64,000 bases of DNA, taken from positions 3,224,001 through 3,288,000 of the forward strand of contig NZ_JASTLB010000001.1 in assembly GCF_030499535.1 (NCBI RefSeq), given 5' to 3'. Source of the DNA: Streptomyces sp. TG1A-8 (GTDB lineage Bacteria; Actinomycetota; Actinomycetes; Streptomycetales; Streptomycetaceae). Of the stretch, positions 26,476 through 35,817 are shown one piece after another (the stretch's first letter is position 1; the number at the start of each line of letters is the position of its first letter). The notes under the pieces were generated by a model. That model made no database searches and was not told where the DNA came from. It worked only from the letters and a program-made list of their open reading frames with translations. The translations under genes and the position numbers were made by a program.

Positions 26476-26732
26476 GATCCAGCCCACCCCTCCCGGGCCG
26501 TCCGTCCGTGCCCAGCGCGGGGAGAGTGGCACGCGCGGGAGACGGGCGAGCGAAATCGGGGTGAAGCGGAAGGTGGAGCCCTGCCGAACAGAAAATCGAA
26601 CAAGAGGATCTGCGGTCCGTGGACATATTTTTCCGGCCGTTTTCACGGCACCGGCGCGTCCGTTCCGCGCCACGGCCGTGCACCGGCGGCCCGGACGCGG
26701 CTGCCGCGGCCCGGGAGCCGGAGCACGGACGC

Positions 26733-26768
26733 GGCACGGACGGCACGGACGGCACGGACGGCACGGAC
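26733..26768. repeat. 9-bp minisatellite in a gene-free gap
   Basis: GGCACGGAC repeated four times exactly, head to tail. It lies in the 450-base gap 26476-26926, which also contains a second imprecise repeat (GGGCACCGGGCC-type, 26884-26920). I see no supported gene in this gap. Confidence 0.85.
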
Positions 26769-26926
26769 GGCGACCGGGTACGGCGGGCCCGTACGGCCCG
26801 GGAACGGCACGCGGTCCCACTGCCGCGCCCCGCCCGGCACGACCGGCTCGCCGCGCGCACCGGGCCCTGGGCCGCCGGACACGGGGCCGCCGGGCACCGG
26901 GCCATCGGGCACCGGGCCGGCCCAGG

Positions 26927-28468
26927 TCACGCCCGGTCCGCCCCGGCCGGCTCCAGGAAGCCCTGCCCGACCAGCAGCCGGATCTGCGCGGGCGTGCGGT
27001 CGCGCAGCAGCACGGGGTCCTCGCCGACGAGCTGGGCGATGGCGTCCAGGATGCGGCCGGCGCTCAGCGTGCCGTCGCACACGCCCGCGAACCCGGCGCC
27101 GACCGTGTCGACCTTCGTGGCGCGGCGCATCCCGCGGTGCTGGCGCAGCACCACGTGCTCCGGGTCCTCGGCGCCGGGCAGTCCGACCTGTTCCTGGACC
27201 ACCTCGGCGGCGAGCCTGAAGTGTGCCTCCAGCAGGGCCGCGTCGTCGTGCTCCCGGAGGTAGTCGAGGCGCTCGAAGTGCCGCCGGACCGTCTCACCGA
27301 GGGGTTGTTCGACCGGGTGCGGCCACTCCTCCACGGTCACCGAGGGCTCGGCCGCCCCCGTGCGGCGCAGGGTGATCCAGCCGAAGCCGACCGCCCTGAC
27401 CTTGCGCGCCTCGAACTCGTCCAGCCAGGCGTCGTACCGCGCCTGGTACTCCGCCGGGTCCGCACGGTGGTCGCCGGCGTCCCGGAGCCACAGCTCGGCG
27501 TACTGCGTGACGTCCTGCACCTCGCGCTGCACGATCCAGGCGTCGCAGCCGCGCGGCACCCACGACCTCAGCCTGTCCTGCCAGTCCTCCCCCGCCACGT
27601 GCTGCCAGTTGGCGAGGAACTGCGCGAACCCGCCCTCGGCGAGCCGCTCCCCCGCCTGCTGGACGAGCGAGCGGCACAGGTCGTCCCCGCCCATTCCGCC
27701 GTCGCGGTAGGTCAGCCGGGCGCCCGGCGAGATGACGAAGGGCGGGTTGGACACGATCAGGTCGAACCTCTCGTCGTCCCGGACCGGCTCGAACAGCGAG
27801 CCCTCGCGCAGGTCGGCGGCCGGCGCCCCGGACAGGGCGAGCGTGAGCGCCGTGATGTGCAGCGCGCGCGGGTTGAGGTCGGTGGCCGTCACGCGCGTGG
27901 CGTGCTGGGCGGCGTGCAGCGCCTGGATGCCGGAGCCGGTGCCGAGGTCGAGGGCGGCGGCGACGGGCGTGCGGACGGTGATGCCGGCCAGGGTCGTGGA
28001 GGCGCCGCCCACACCGAGGACGACACCCTCGTCGCGTTGTCCGACGCCGCCCGCGCCGCCGACCGCGCAGCCGAGGTCGGACACGATGAACCAGTCCTCG
28101 CCGCCCGGTCCGCCGTAGGGCCGTACGTCCACGGTGGCGGCCACCTCGTCGCCGCCCGCACGCGTGAGCCAGCCGCCCTCCAGGGCGTCCCCGACCGGCA
28201 GGACGTCCGCCACGCGCGCGTGCGGCACCGGCTGCTGGAGCAGGAACAGCCGGACGAGCGTCTCCAGCGGCGTGTCACCGCGGGTGGCCCGCAGGGCGGG
28301 CACGGTCTCGCTGCGGGCCAGCGCCGCGTACGCGGGGGCACCGAGCAGGTCGAGCAGCCCGTCGGCGGTGAAGGAGGCGGCGAGCAGGGCGTCGCGCAGG
28401 CGCGCGGCGGTGCCGGGCCGGTCGGCGGCGGGCAGGGGGGCGGGGCCTGAGTCAGTCACGTCCTCCAT
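26927..28468 (-). CDS. SAM-dependent methyltransferase (N5-glutamine / rRNA MTase-like small domain)
   Basis: 513-residue class I methyltransferase. Residues about 1-150 are an N-terminal domain (RDALLAASFTADGLLDLLG). SAM motif I is ALDLGTGSGIQALHAA (about 175), with the acidic motif II TATDLNPRAL. The catalytic NPPF (LIVSNPPFVISPG) is typical of enzymes methylating planar nitrogens such as HemK/PrmA/RsmC. A further about 180 residues form a C-terminal domain seen in actinobacterial homologues. The substrate is not evident. ATG 28468 is used; the GGAGG inside codons 2-3 is too close to a GTG at 28459 to favour it. Confidence 0.85.
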   Translation of the reverse strand: MEDVTDSGPAPLPAADRPGTAARLRDALLAASFTADGLLDLLGAPAYAALARSETVPALRATRGDTPLETLVRLFLLQQPVPHARVADVLPVGDALEGGWLTRAGGDEVAATVDVRPYGGPGGEDWFIVSDLGCAVGGAGGVGQRDEGVVLGVGGASTTLAGITVRTPVAAALDLGTGSGIQALHAAQHATRVTATDLNPRALHITALTLALSGAPAADLREGSLFEPVRDDERFDLIVSNPPFVISPGARLTYRDGGMGGDDLCRSLVQQAGERLAEGGFAQFLANWQHVAGEDWQDRLRSWVPRGCDAWIVQREVQDVTQYAELWLRDAGDHRADPAEYQARYDAWLDEFEARKVRAVGFGWITLRRTGAAEPSVTVEEWPHPVEQPLGETVRRHFERLDYLREHDDAALLEAHFRLAAEVVQEQVGLPGAEDPEHVVLRQHRGMRRATKVDTVGAGFAGVCDGTLSAGRILDAIAQLVGEDPVLLRDRTPAQIRLLVGQGFLEPAGADRA

Positions 28469-28530
28469 TGTGGCCCGCGAACGGTGCCGCGGAGGGCCCC
28501 GGCGGGGCCGGCCGCGGCACCGCCAGGGCC

Positions 28531-29124
28531 TCAGCCGACCGTCGCCGAGGGCGAGGCGCTGATCTTCTTGCAGCTGGCCTGCTCGGCGATCGCCTCCTTG
28601 ACGTCGCCCTGCTCCAAGTTCTTCAGCGCCTCGGTGCCGTTCCGGCTCTGCTTCTCCAGGTCCTTCATCTCGGTGGCGACGTCGTGCAGCCCCGTGGCGA
28701 ACTTCCCCTGGTCCTTGGTGTCGAGCGCGTCCACCTTCTTCTCCAGGTCGGCGTACGACGCGGAGAGACCGTCGATGTTCTTGACGGCGTCCTGCTGCCG
28801 CTTGGCACCGCCGTCCACCCCGGGGGGCGCCCCGGCGTCACCGATGGCGGCGGCGATCGCCTTGTAGCCGTCCGACATGTCCTGGAAGGCCTGCGCGTAC
28901 GCCTTCTGGAGCTCGTCGGGCGTGCCGGTGGTGTCCGCGGCCGTCTTGTCGATCACCGCGTTGGCCGCCTTGATCTTCGCGTCCTGCGCGGGCACGGCGT
29001 CGCACACCGACTTGGCCCAGGCCTGCAGCTTGGGGTCGGGGCCGTCGTCCTTGCCGCCGCATCCCGACAGCGCCACCACCAGTGCCGCACCACCGGACAG
29101 CGCGGCCGCGAGCTTCTTGTTCAC
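28531..29124 (-). CDS. Small helical lipoprotein
   Basis: 197-residue lipoprotein: basic N-terminus MNKKL, hydrophobic segment and lipobox LSGC (Cys at about 22). The mature part is mostly alpha-helical and rich in Lys/Asp/Ala, with a cysteine pair (SVCDAVP and EQASCKK) that could close a helical bundle. GTG 29124 is chosen because GGAAGGG lies 9 bases upstream and a proper signal peptide starts there. It lies between the hppA terminator and the methyltransferase gene. Function unknown. Confidence 0.82.
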   Translation of the reverse strand: MNKKLAAALSGGAALVVALSGCGGKDDGPDPKLQAWAKSVCDAVPAQDAKIKAANAVIDKTAADTTGTPDELQKAYAQAFQDMSDGYKAIAAAIGDAGAPPGVDGGAKRQQDAVKNIDGLSASYADLEKKVDALDTKDQGKFATGLHDVATEMKDLEKQSRNGTEALKNLEQGDVKEAIAEQASCKKISASPSATVG

Positions 29125-29285
29125 CGGATTGGTCCCTTCCATGGCTCTCGGCCCACGGACCTTACACGGCGGACGCACACGATACGCATACCGAACAACA
29201 CGTACATCATCTTTTGCGATGATTTCCCGGGGAGAGACAAGGCTCACCACGTGGGCGGGTCCACGGTGTCCCCGCACGCGGAAGC

Positions 29286-29319
29286 GGGCGGTCGGCGCAT
29301 CGGCATGCGCCGACCGCCC
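29286..29319 (-). terminator. Terminator of hppA
   Basis: Perfect 15-bp stem GGGCGGTCGGCGCAT/ATGCGCCGACCGCCC with the 4-base loop CGGC, 28 bases after the hppA stop codon. Confidence 0.85.
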
Positions 29320-29347
29320 ACCCGTTGAGCAGGACTCCCGGAAGGGC

Positions 29348-31753
29348 CTACGACACCACGGCCGCGCCGGTCGAGTCGTCCACCCGGCCGGCGTTACCGT
29401 CGTCACCGACGGTGATGCCGCGCCGCTTGGAGATGTACACCGCGACGACGATCACCAGCAGCGCGAGGACCGCGATCCCGATCCTCACACCGAGGTTCTC
29501 GTCGTCGCCGTAGGAGAACCTGATCACCGCGGGCGCGATGAGCAGGGCGACCAGGTTCATGACCTTCAACAGCGGGTTGATGGCCGGTCCGGCGGTGTCC
29601 TTGAAGGGATCGCCGACCGTGTCGCCGATCACCGTGGCCGCGTGGGCCTCGCTGCCCTTGCCGCCGTGGTGGCCGTCCTCCACCAGCTTCTTGGCGTTGT
29701 CCCAGGCACCGCCGGAATTGGCGAGGAAGACCGCCATGAGCGTGCCCGCGCCGATCGCGCCCGCGAGGAAGGAGCCGAGCGCGCCGACGCCGAGCGTGAA
29801 CCCGATGAAGAGCGGCGCCAGGACGGCGAGCAGACCGGGCGTGGCGAGCTCGCGCAGGGCGTCCTTGGTGCAGATGTCGACGACCTTGCCGTACTCCGGT
29901 TTCTCGGTGAAGTCCATGATCCCGGGTTTCTCGCGGAACTGCCGCCGCACTTCGAACACCACGGAGCCCGCCGACCGCGACACGGCGTTGATGGCGAGTC
30001 CGGAGAAGAGGAAGACGACCGCGGCGCCCGCGACGAGACCGACGAGGTTGTTGGGCTGGGAGATGTCCATGGACAGGCTCAGCGGCGCGCCCGGACCGGT
30101 GAGGCCGGTCCCGACGTCCCGCACGCCGGTGGTGATCGCGTCGCGGTACGACCCGAAGAGCGCCGACGCCGCGAGCACGGCGGTGGCGATGGCGATGCCC
30201 TTGGTGATGGCCTTGGTGGTGTTGCCGACCGCGTCCAGGTCGGTGAGCACCTGGGCGCCCGCGCCCTGGACGTCGCCGGACATCTCGGCGATGCCCTGCG
30301 CGTTGTCGGAGACCGGCCCGAAGGTGTCCATGGCGACGATCACGCCGACCGTGGTGAGCAGCCCGGTGCCGGCCAGCGCGACCGCGAACAGCGCGAGCAT
30401 GATCGACGCCCCGCCGAGCAGGAACGCGCCGTACACACCGAGCCCGATCAGCAGGGCGGTGTAGACGGCCGACTCCAGGCCCACCGAGATGCCGGAGAGG
30501 ATGACGGTGGCCGGACCCGTGAGGGAGGTCTTGCCGATGTCCCTGACCGGGCGCCGGCCGGTCTCGGTGAAGTAGCCGGTCAGCTGCTGGATGACGGCGG
30601 CCAGGAGAATGCCGATGGCCACCGCGACCAGGGCGAGGACCCGCGGATCGCCGCCCCTGCCCCGGATGGCCGCGTCGGTGACACCGTGCAGGCCGGAGTA
30701 CGACGACGGCAGGTAGGTGAAGACCGCGAGCGCCACCAGCACCAGGGAGATCACCGCGGAGACGAAGAAGCCGCGGTTGATCGCGCTCATGCCGCTGCGG
30801 TCGGCGTGCCGCGGGGCGACCGCGAAGATGCCGATCATGGCGGTGAGCACGCCGATCGCCGGCACGAGCAGCGGGAAAGCCAGCCCGGCGTCGCCGAACG
30901 CGGCCTTGCCGAGGATCAGCGCGGCCACCAGGGTGACGGCGTACGACTCGAACAGGTCGGCGGCCATGCCCGCGCAGTCGCCGACGTTGTCGCCCACGTT
31001 GTCGGCGATGGTCGCGGCATTGCGCGGGTCGTCCTCCGGAATGCCCTGCTCGACCTTGCCGACCAGGTCGGCGCCGACGTCGGCGGCCTTGGTGAAGATG
31101 CCGCCGCCCACCCGCATGAACATGGCGATCAGGGCGGCGCCGAGGCCGAATCCCTCCAGCACCTTCGGCGCGTCGGCCGCGTACACCAGGACGACGCAGG
31201 AGGCGCCCAGGAGGCCGAGCCCCACCGTGAACATGCCGACCACGCCACCCGTGCGAAATGCGATCTTCATCGCGGTGTGCGAGACGGTGGTGAGATCCTT
31301 TTCCGGTTCCCCCTCGGCCGGAGTGGCTTCGCGGGCCGCCGCGGCGACGCGCACATTGCTGCGCACGGCGAGCCACATGCCGATATAACCGGTGGCTGCC
31401 GAGAACAGGGCACCGATCAGGAAGAACACCGATCGTCCGGCACGCTGATTCCAGTCGTCCGCGGGCAGCAGCATGAGCAGGAGGAAGACGACGACGGCGA
31501 ATGCGCCGAGCGTGCGCAGCTGCCGGGCGAGATACGCCTTGGCGCCTTCCTGGACCGCCTCCGCGATCCGTTTCATGCCCTCGGTGCCCTCACCGGCCGC
31601 CAGCACCTGGCGTACGAGGACGCCCGCGACCACGAGCGCGGACACCGCGACGGCCGCGATCACGACCACGATGATCCGGTTGTCGTCGGTCAGGACCGCG
31701 GCTGCGAGGGATGCGGGGTGACCCGACTGCTGGGGGATGGAAAGCTCCGCCAT
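29348..31753 (-). CDS. hppA: Proton-translocating membrane pyrophosphatase
   Basis: Membrane-bound H+-PPase, coupling PPi hydrolysis to proton export; 801 residues with about 16 transmembrane helices. The catalytic loop GIPEDDPRNAATIADNVGDN and the segment DNVGDCAGMAADLFES bind Mg-PPi. The segment GNTTKAITKG has Lys where K+-dependent enzymes have Ala, so this is the K+-insensitive class. ATG 31753 has GGAGG 5-6 bases upstream (AAGGAGGACGAATG). It is monocistronic, ended by the 15-bp hairpin. The soluble pyrophosphatase at the left end of the window is a parallel PPi sink without energy recovery. Confidence 0.97.
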   Translation of the reverse strand: MAELSIPQQSGHPASLAAAVLTDDNRIIVVVIAAVAVSALVVAGVLVRQVLAAGEGTEGMKRIAEAVQEGAKAYLARQLRTLGAFAVVVFLLLMLLPADDWNQRAGRSVFFLIGALFSAATGYIGMWLAVRSNVRVAAAAREATPAEGEPEKDLTTVSHTAMKIAFRTGGVVGMFTVGLGLLGASCVVLVYAADAPKVLEGFGLGAALIAMFMRVGGGIFTKAADVGADLVGKVEQGIPEDDPRNAATIADNVGDNVGDCAGMAADLFESYAVTLVAALILGKAAFGDAGLAFPLLVPAIGVLTAMIGIFAVAPRHADRSGMSAINRGFFVSAVISLVLVALAVFTYLPSSYSGLHGVTDAAIRGRGGDPRVLALVAVAIGILLAAVIQQLTGYFTETGRRPVRDIGKTSLTGPATVILSGISVGLESAVYTALLIGLGVYGAFLLGGASIMLALFAVALAGTGLLTTVGVIVAMDTFGPVSDNAQGIAEMSGDVQGAGAQVLTDLDAVGNTTKAITKGIAIATAVLAASALFGSYRDAITTGVRDVGTGLTGPGAPLSLSMDISQPNNLVGLVAGAAVVFLFSGLAINAVSRSAGSVVFEVRRQFREKPGIMDFTEKPEYGKVVDICTKDALRELATPGLLAVLAPLFIGFTLGVGALGSFLAGAIGAGTLMAVFLANSGGAWDNAKKLVEDGHHGGKGSEAHAATVIGDTVGDPFKDTAGPAINPLLKVMNLVALLIAPAVIRFSYGDDENLGVRIGIAVLALLVIVVAVYISKRRGITVGDDGNAGRVDDSTGAAVVS

Positions 31754-32004
31754 TCGTCCTCCTTGACGCTTGGGCTGAGCTCAAGATGTGGACGAATTGT
31801 AGGTACCCGATCGCGATGCAGACAGAGCGTGGTAAACGGAATGAGCCGCCACTTGCCCTTCCGTGAATGATCGGGGTCCCGTCGGCGGACCCGAAAGAGG
31901 TAATGCCCCAAAGGCATTGACGGCTGCATGGAGCCTTGATCGAGTAATGGGATCACCGAGCGCGTTTTTCTTCACCCGTTCGGGCGAGATGGCGGAAAAT
32001 GCGA
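31754..32004. promoter_or_regulatory. hppA upstream region
   Basis: Leader and promoter region of hppA (reads leftward). It is less GC-rich than its surroundings, with no coding bias. I could not fix a -35/-10 pair with confidence. Confidence 0.4.
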
Positions 32005-32035
32005 GAAGGGCCCTGCCGATCGAGCAGGGCCCTTC
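32005..32035 (-). terminator. Terminator of the bldG-orf3 operon
   Basis: Perfect 12-bp stem GAAGGGCCCTGC/GCAGGGCCCTTC with a 7-base loop. On the minus strand it is followed by TCGCATTTTCC. It starts 17 bases after the orf3 stop. Confidence 0.85.
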
Positions 32036-32051
32036 CGAGTCGGTGCGGTGG

Positions 32052-32489
32052 TCAGACGAGTGCGGTGGCCGGCGGGGCGGTGGGCCAGCGCATGCGGATC
32101 AGACCGCCGTTCTCGCCCGTGGTGACCTCCACGTCGTCGACGAGACCGCTGATGACCGCGAGACCCATCTCGTCCTCCTCGGCCTCCACGTCCGCGTCCG
32201 CGGACGGACCGCCCGCCACCCGTTCGGCGGGCACGGCGTGCGGGGCCTCGTCACCGACCTCGATGGAGAACTGTTTCTCCTCCTCGATCAACGCCACCTT
32301 CACAGGTGCCGTGATGCCGCCGCTGCGGTGCAGACCGACGGCACGGGAACAGGCCTCTCCGACGGCCAGGCGGACCTCGTCCAGTACGGCCTCGTCCACC
32401 CCGGCCCTGCGCGCCACCGCCGCCGCCACCAGCCGGGCGGTCCGGACGTGCTCGGGCAGCGCGCTGAAGCGGAGTTCAACGGTGGCCAT
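32052..32489 (-). CDS. BldG-linked ATP-binding/anti-sigma-like protein (orf3)
   Basis: 145-residue RsbW-like protein encoded downstream of bldG, as in other streptomycetes. In S. coelicolor the pair is co-transcribed and the protein interacts with BldG. The fold is recognisable (DEVRLAVGEACSRAVGLH, DEMGLAVISGLVDDVEV). The N-box Asn, normally five residues after the conserved Glu, is Arg49 here (EACSR), so ordinary ATP/Mg binding and kinase activity are doubtful. An acidic insert (SADADVEAEEDE) precedes the G1 box. Start ATG 32489. It is 160 bases from bldG, a gap that holds GC-rich dyads but no gene. Confidence 0.9.
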   Translation of the reverse strand: MATVELRFSALPEHVRTARLVAAAVARRAGVDEAVLDEVRLAVGEACSRAVGLHRSGGITAPVKVALIEEEKQFSIEVGDEAPHAVPAERVAGGPSADADVEAEEDEMGLAVISGLVDDVEVTTGENGGLIRMRWPTAPPATALV

Positions 32490-32649
32490 GCATCCCCCTC
32501 GCGACTACGGGCGTGCGGTCCGGGCGGGGCGGTCGAAGGTCCGCCTCCCGGAAAAATCACTGAGCCCCGGACGCGACCGGCCCGGGGCGGGACCGAGCGA
32601 CCGGCGTCCGGGCCGCTGGACGGCCCGGGCACCGGCAACCGGCCATGGG

Positions 32650-32991
32650 TCAGTCGGTGGCCGCCACCGCTTCCTCGACCGAGGTGTGAATCGGGAACAC
32701 CTTGGTGAGACCGGTGATGCGGAAGATCTTCAGAATGCGCTCCTGGTTGCAGACCAGGCGCAGCGAGCCCTCGTGGGCACGCACTCGCTTCAGACCGCCG
32801 ACCAGCACGCCGAGCCCGGTGGAGTCGAGGAAGTCCACGCCCTCCATGTCCACGACGAGGTGGAAATTCCCGTCGTTCACCAGCTCGACCAGCTGCTCGC
32901 GCAGCTTGGGCGCGGTGTATACATCGATTTCGCCACCGACCTCGACGACCGTACGATCGCCGACGGTACGGGTCGACAGGGACAGGTCCAC
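32650..32991 (-). CDS. bldG: BldG anti-anti-sigma factor
   Basis: SpoIIAA/RsbV-like STAS-domain antagonist required in streptomycetes for aerial mycelium and antibiotic production. 113 residues, with the phosphorylation site Ser57 in [13 protein letters not shown] exactly at the position known for BldG. When dephosphorylated it should bind anti-sigma kinases and free their sigma factors. ATG 32991 has GAGGATCC about 5 bases upstream. It is divergent from the helicase gene and co-directional with orf3. Confidence 0.98.
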   Translation of the reverse strand: MDLSLSTRTVGDRTVVEVGGEIDVYTAPKLREQLVELVNDGNFHLVVDMEGVDFLDSTGLGVLVGGLKRVRAHEGSLRLVCNQERILKIFRITGLTKVFPIHTSVEEAVAATD

Positions 32992-33072
32992 GGATCCTCC
33001 AGCACCTTGCTATCGAGCGGTCGTCCCTCGGGCACCTCGGCTTGCGGCCCCCGGGACGCAACGCCAGCCGCG

Positions 33073-35553
33073 ATGGCATTCAATCACTTACCGGCAGGCG
33101 TGCACGACGCCTTGGCTCCATTGTCCGTCACTCCAGTGACACACTCGGTGCCGATGGCCAAGAATCACCGATCCGACGGATCCCCGGCGAACCCGGCGTC
33201 CCGGCCCTCCCCGGGCACGGTCCTGGACCGGCTCGCCGCCGGGCCGAGCCGGTCTGCGCGCATCACTCATACGGAGCACTTGCCCCCGCGCGCGGGCCGC
33301 CATGCGCTCTGGCCTGACCGGATTCGGCCGGAGGTGATCGAGGCCCTCAGGTCGTGCGGCATCGAGCACCCCTGGGAACACCAGGCGCTGGCCGCCGAGC
33401 ACGCCCTGGACGGCGATTCGGTGGTCGTCGCCACCGGCACCGCCTCAGGCAAGTCCCTCGCCTACCTCGTACCGGTCCTGTCGGCCCTCCTGGACGGCTC
33501 GCAGGCCCCGAACGGCCGCGGTGCGACCGCCCTCTACCTGGCCCCCACCAAGGCCCTCGCGGCGGACCAGTGCCGGTCGGTGAGGGAGTTGTCGCAACCG
33601 CTCGGCACGGCGGTGCGCCCGGCCGTGTACGACGGCGACACGCCGTTCGAGGAACGCGAGTGGGTCCGCCAGTACGCGAACTACGTCCTGACCAATCCCG
33701 ACATGCTGCACCGCGGCGTGCTTCCCTCCCACCCGCGCTGGGCCTCCTTCCTGAAAGCGCTCAGGTTCGTCGTCGTCGACGAGTGCCACACCTACCGGGG
33801 CGTCTTCGGCTCGCACGTCGCCCAGGTGCTGCGCCGCCTGCGCCGCCTGTGCGCGCGCTACGGCGCCTCGCCCGTGTTCCTGCTGGCCTCGGCGACCGCC
33901 GCCGAACCCGCCGTCGCCGCCCGCCGACTGACCGGCCTGCCGGTGGTCGAGGTCGCCGACGACGCCTCCCCGCGCGGGGAGCTCGTCTTCGCCCTGTGGG
34001 AGCCCCCGCTCACCGAACTGCACGGCGAGCGGGGCGCACCCGTACGGCGTACGGCCACCGCGGAGACCGCCGACCTGCTGACCGACCTCACCGTGCAGGG
34101 CGTGCGCTCGGTCGCCTTCGTCCGCTCCCGGCGCGGCGCCGAGCTGGTCTCGGTGATCGCCCAGGAGCGGCTGGCCGAGGTGGACCGCTCCCTGGTCCGG
34201 CGTGTCGCGGCCTACCGGGGCGGTTACCTCCCAGAGGAGCGCCGCGCCCTGGAGCGTGCCCTGCACTCCGGCGAGCTCCTCGGCCTCGCCGCCACCACGG
34301 CCCTGGAACTCGGTGTGGACATCGCCGGCCTGGACGCGGTCGTGATCGCCGGTTACCCGGGCACCCGGGCGTCCCTGTGGCAGCAGGCGGGCCGCGCGGG
34401 CCGTGCCGGACAGGGCGCGCTGGCGGTGCTGGTGGCCCGCGACGACCCGCTGGACACCTTCCTGGTGCACCACCCCGAAGCCCTGTTCGACCAGCCCGTG
34501 GAGTCCACGGTCCTCGATCCCGACAACCCCTACGTCCTCGCCCCGCACCTGTGCGCCGCCGCCGCCGAGATCCCGCTGACCGAGGAGGACCTGGATCTCT
34601 TCGGCCCCGCCTGCGCGGAGCTAATGCCGCAGCTGGAGGCCGCGAAACTGCTGCGCCGCCGCACGAGGGCGTGGCACTGGACGCGCCGGGAGCGGGCCGC
34701 CGACCTGACCGACATCCGCGGCGCGGGCGGCCGTCCGGTCCAGGTCGTGGAGGAAGGCACGGGCCGCCTGCTCGGCACCGTCGACGCGGGTGCCGCGCAC
34801 TCCACGGTGCACGAGGGCGCGGTGCACCTGCACCAGGGCCGCACCTACCTGGTGCGCTCCCTCGATCTGGAGGACTCGGTCGCTCTGGTCGAGCAGGCCG
34901 ACCCGCCGTACTCGACGGTCGCCCGCGACACCACCTCCGTCTCCGTCCTGAAGGCGGACACCGAGGTGCCGTGGGGAGCGGGCCGCCTGTGCTACGGCTC
35001 GGTCGAGGTCACCAATCAGGTGGTCTCCTACCTGCGAAGGCGGCTCATCACGGGTGAAGTGCTGGGCGAGACGAAACTCGACCTCCCGCCCCGTACGCTG
35101 CGTACGCGTGCGGTGTGGTGGACGGTCACCGAGGACCAGCTGGACGAGGCCCGCATCATCCCGGAGATCCTCGGCGGCTCCCTGCACGCCGCCGAACACG
35201 CCTCGATCGGAATGCTGCCCCTCTTCGCGACCTGCGACCGCTGGGACATCGGTGGCGTGTCCGTCCCCCTGCACCCGGACACGCTGTTGCCCACGGTCTT
35301 CGTCTACGACGGCCACCCCGGCGGGGCGGGCTTCGCCGAGCGCGCCTTCCACACCGCCCGGGCCTGGCTGTCCGCCACCCGCGAGGCCATCGCCTCCTGC
35401 GAGTGCGAGGCGGGCTGCCCGTCGTGCATCCAGTCCCCCAAGTGCGGCAACGGCAACGACCCACTGCACAAGAGGGGCGCGGTACGACTCCTCACGGTCC
35501 TGCTGCGCGGGGCTCCGGAGGAAGAACCGGGCGGGGGGCCGACGGGGTCGTGA
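33073..35553 (+). CDS. DEAD/DEAH-box helicase with DUF1998 zinc domain (MrfA/YprA-like)
   Basis: SF2 helicase of the family of Bacillus MrfA, which acts in repair of mitomycin-type damage. Motif I is ATGTASGKSLAY, motif II DECHTYRG, motif III SATAAEP and motif VI QQAGRAGRAGQ. The C-terminal DUF1998 region ends with a four-cysteine cluster, CECEAGCPSCIQSPKCGNG. Start: ATG 33073 gives 826 residues beginning MAFNHLPAGVHDAL and puts a TTA leucine codon at 33088-33090, so translation would need bldA tRNA. ATG 33154 (799 residues) avoids it. Neither has a clear ribosome site, and third-position bias is weak before 33154. It is divergent from bldG. Confidence 0.9.
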   Translation: MAFNHLPAGVHDALAPLSVTPVTHSVPMAKNHRSDGSPANPASRPSPGTVLDRLAAGPSRSARITHTEHLPPRAGRHALWPDRIRPEVIEALRSCGIEHPWEHQALAAEHALDGDSVVVATGTASGKSLAYLVPVLSALLDGSQAPNGRGATALYLAPTKALAADQCRSVRELSQPLGTAVRPAVYDGDTPFEEREWVRQYANYVLTNPDMLHRGVLPSHPRWASFLKALRFVVVDECHTYRGVFGSHVAQVLRRLRRLCARYGASPVFLLASATAAEPAVAARRLTGLPVVEVADDASPRGELVFALWEPPLTELHGERGAPVRRTATAETADLLTDLTVQGVRSVAFVRSRRGAELVSVIAQERLAEVDRSLVRRVAAYRGGYLPEERRALERALHSGELLGLAATTALELGVDIAGLDAVVIAGYPGTRASLWQQAGRAGRAGQGALAVLVARDDPLDTFLVHHPEALFDQPVESTVLDPDNPYVLAPHLCAAAAEIPLTEEDLDLFGPACAELMPQLEAAKLLRRRTRAWHWTRRERAADLTDIRGAGGRPVQVVEEGTGRLLGTVDAGAAHSTVHEGAVHLHQGRTYLVRSLDLEDSVALVEQADPPYSTVARDTTSVSVLKADTEVPWGAGRLCYGSVEVTNQVVSYLRRRLITGEVLGETKLDLPPRTLRTRAVWWTVTEDQLDEARIIPEILGGSLHAAEHASIGMLPLFATCDRWDIGGVSVPLHPDTLLPTVFVYDGHPGGAGFAERAFHTARAWLSATREAIASCECEAGCPSCIQSPKCGNGNDPLHKRGAVRLLTVLLRGAPEEEPGGGPTGS

Positions 35554-35817
35554 CAGGTGTGACGCGGGAGGAGACGGGAGGTAGGGGTTGGCGGGGGTGC
35601 GGTGAGGCCGTAGGGGCGGTCCGCTGCGGCCGGAGGCTGCGGGGTCGAACAGACGAGTCCGGGCGGTCGAGGCGGGCGCGGGCCGGCTGCGGGCCGCGAC
35701 CGGGATCCGGGACCGGCTGAGGCAGGCTCCGGGGGGCCGGACCGGCGCCCACCGGCTCCGGAACCTGCTTGCTGCCCCGGGCTCAGACAGCCTGGAGCGG
35801 GACCAGAGTGGCGCGGA
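35554..35817. other. Gene-free gap between convergent helicase and pilin-like genes
   Basis: 264 very GC-rich bases between two convergent stop codons. No frame shows coding bias, and no clear hairpin with a T-run was found. Confidence 0.4.

Noticed and set aside
28877..31870. A 997-codon + strand frame across hppA
   Set aside because: Antisense shadow of hppA with Asp/Arg/Gly-rich low-complexity sequence.
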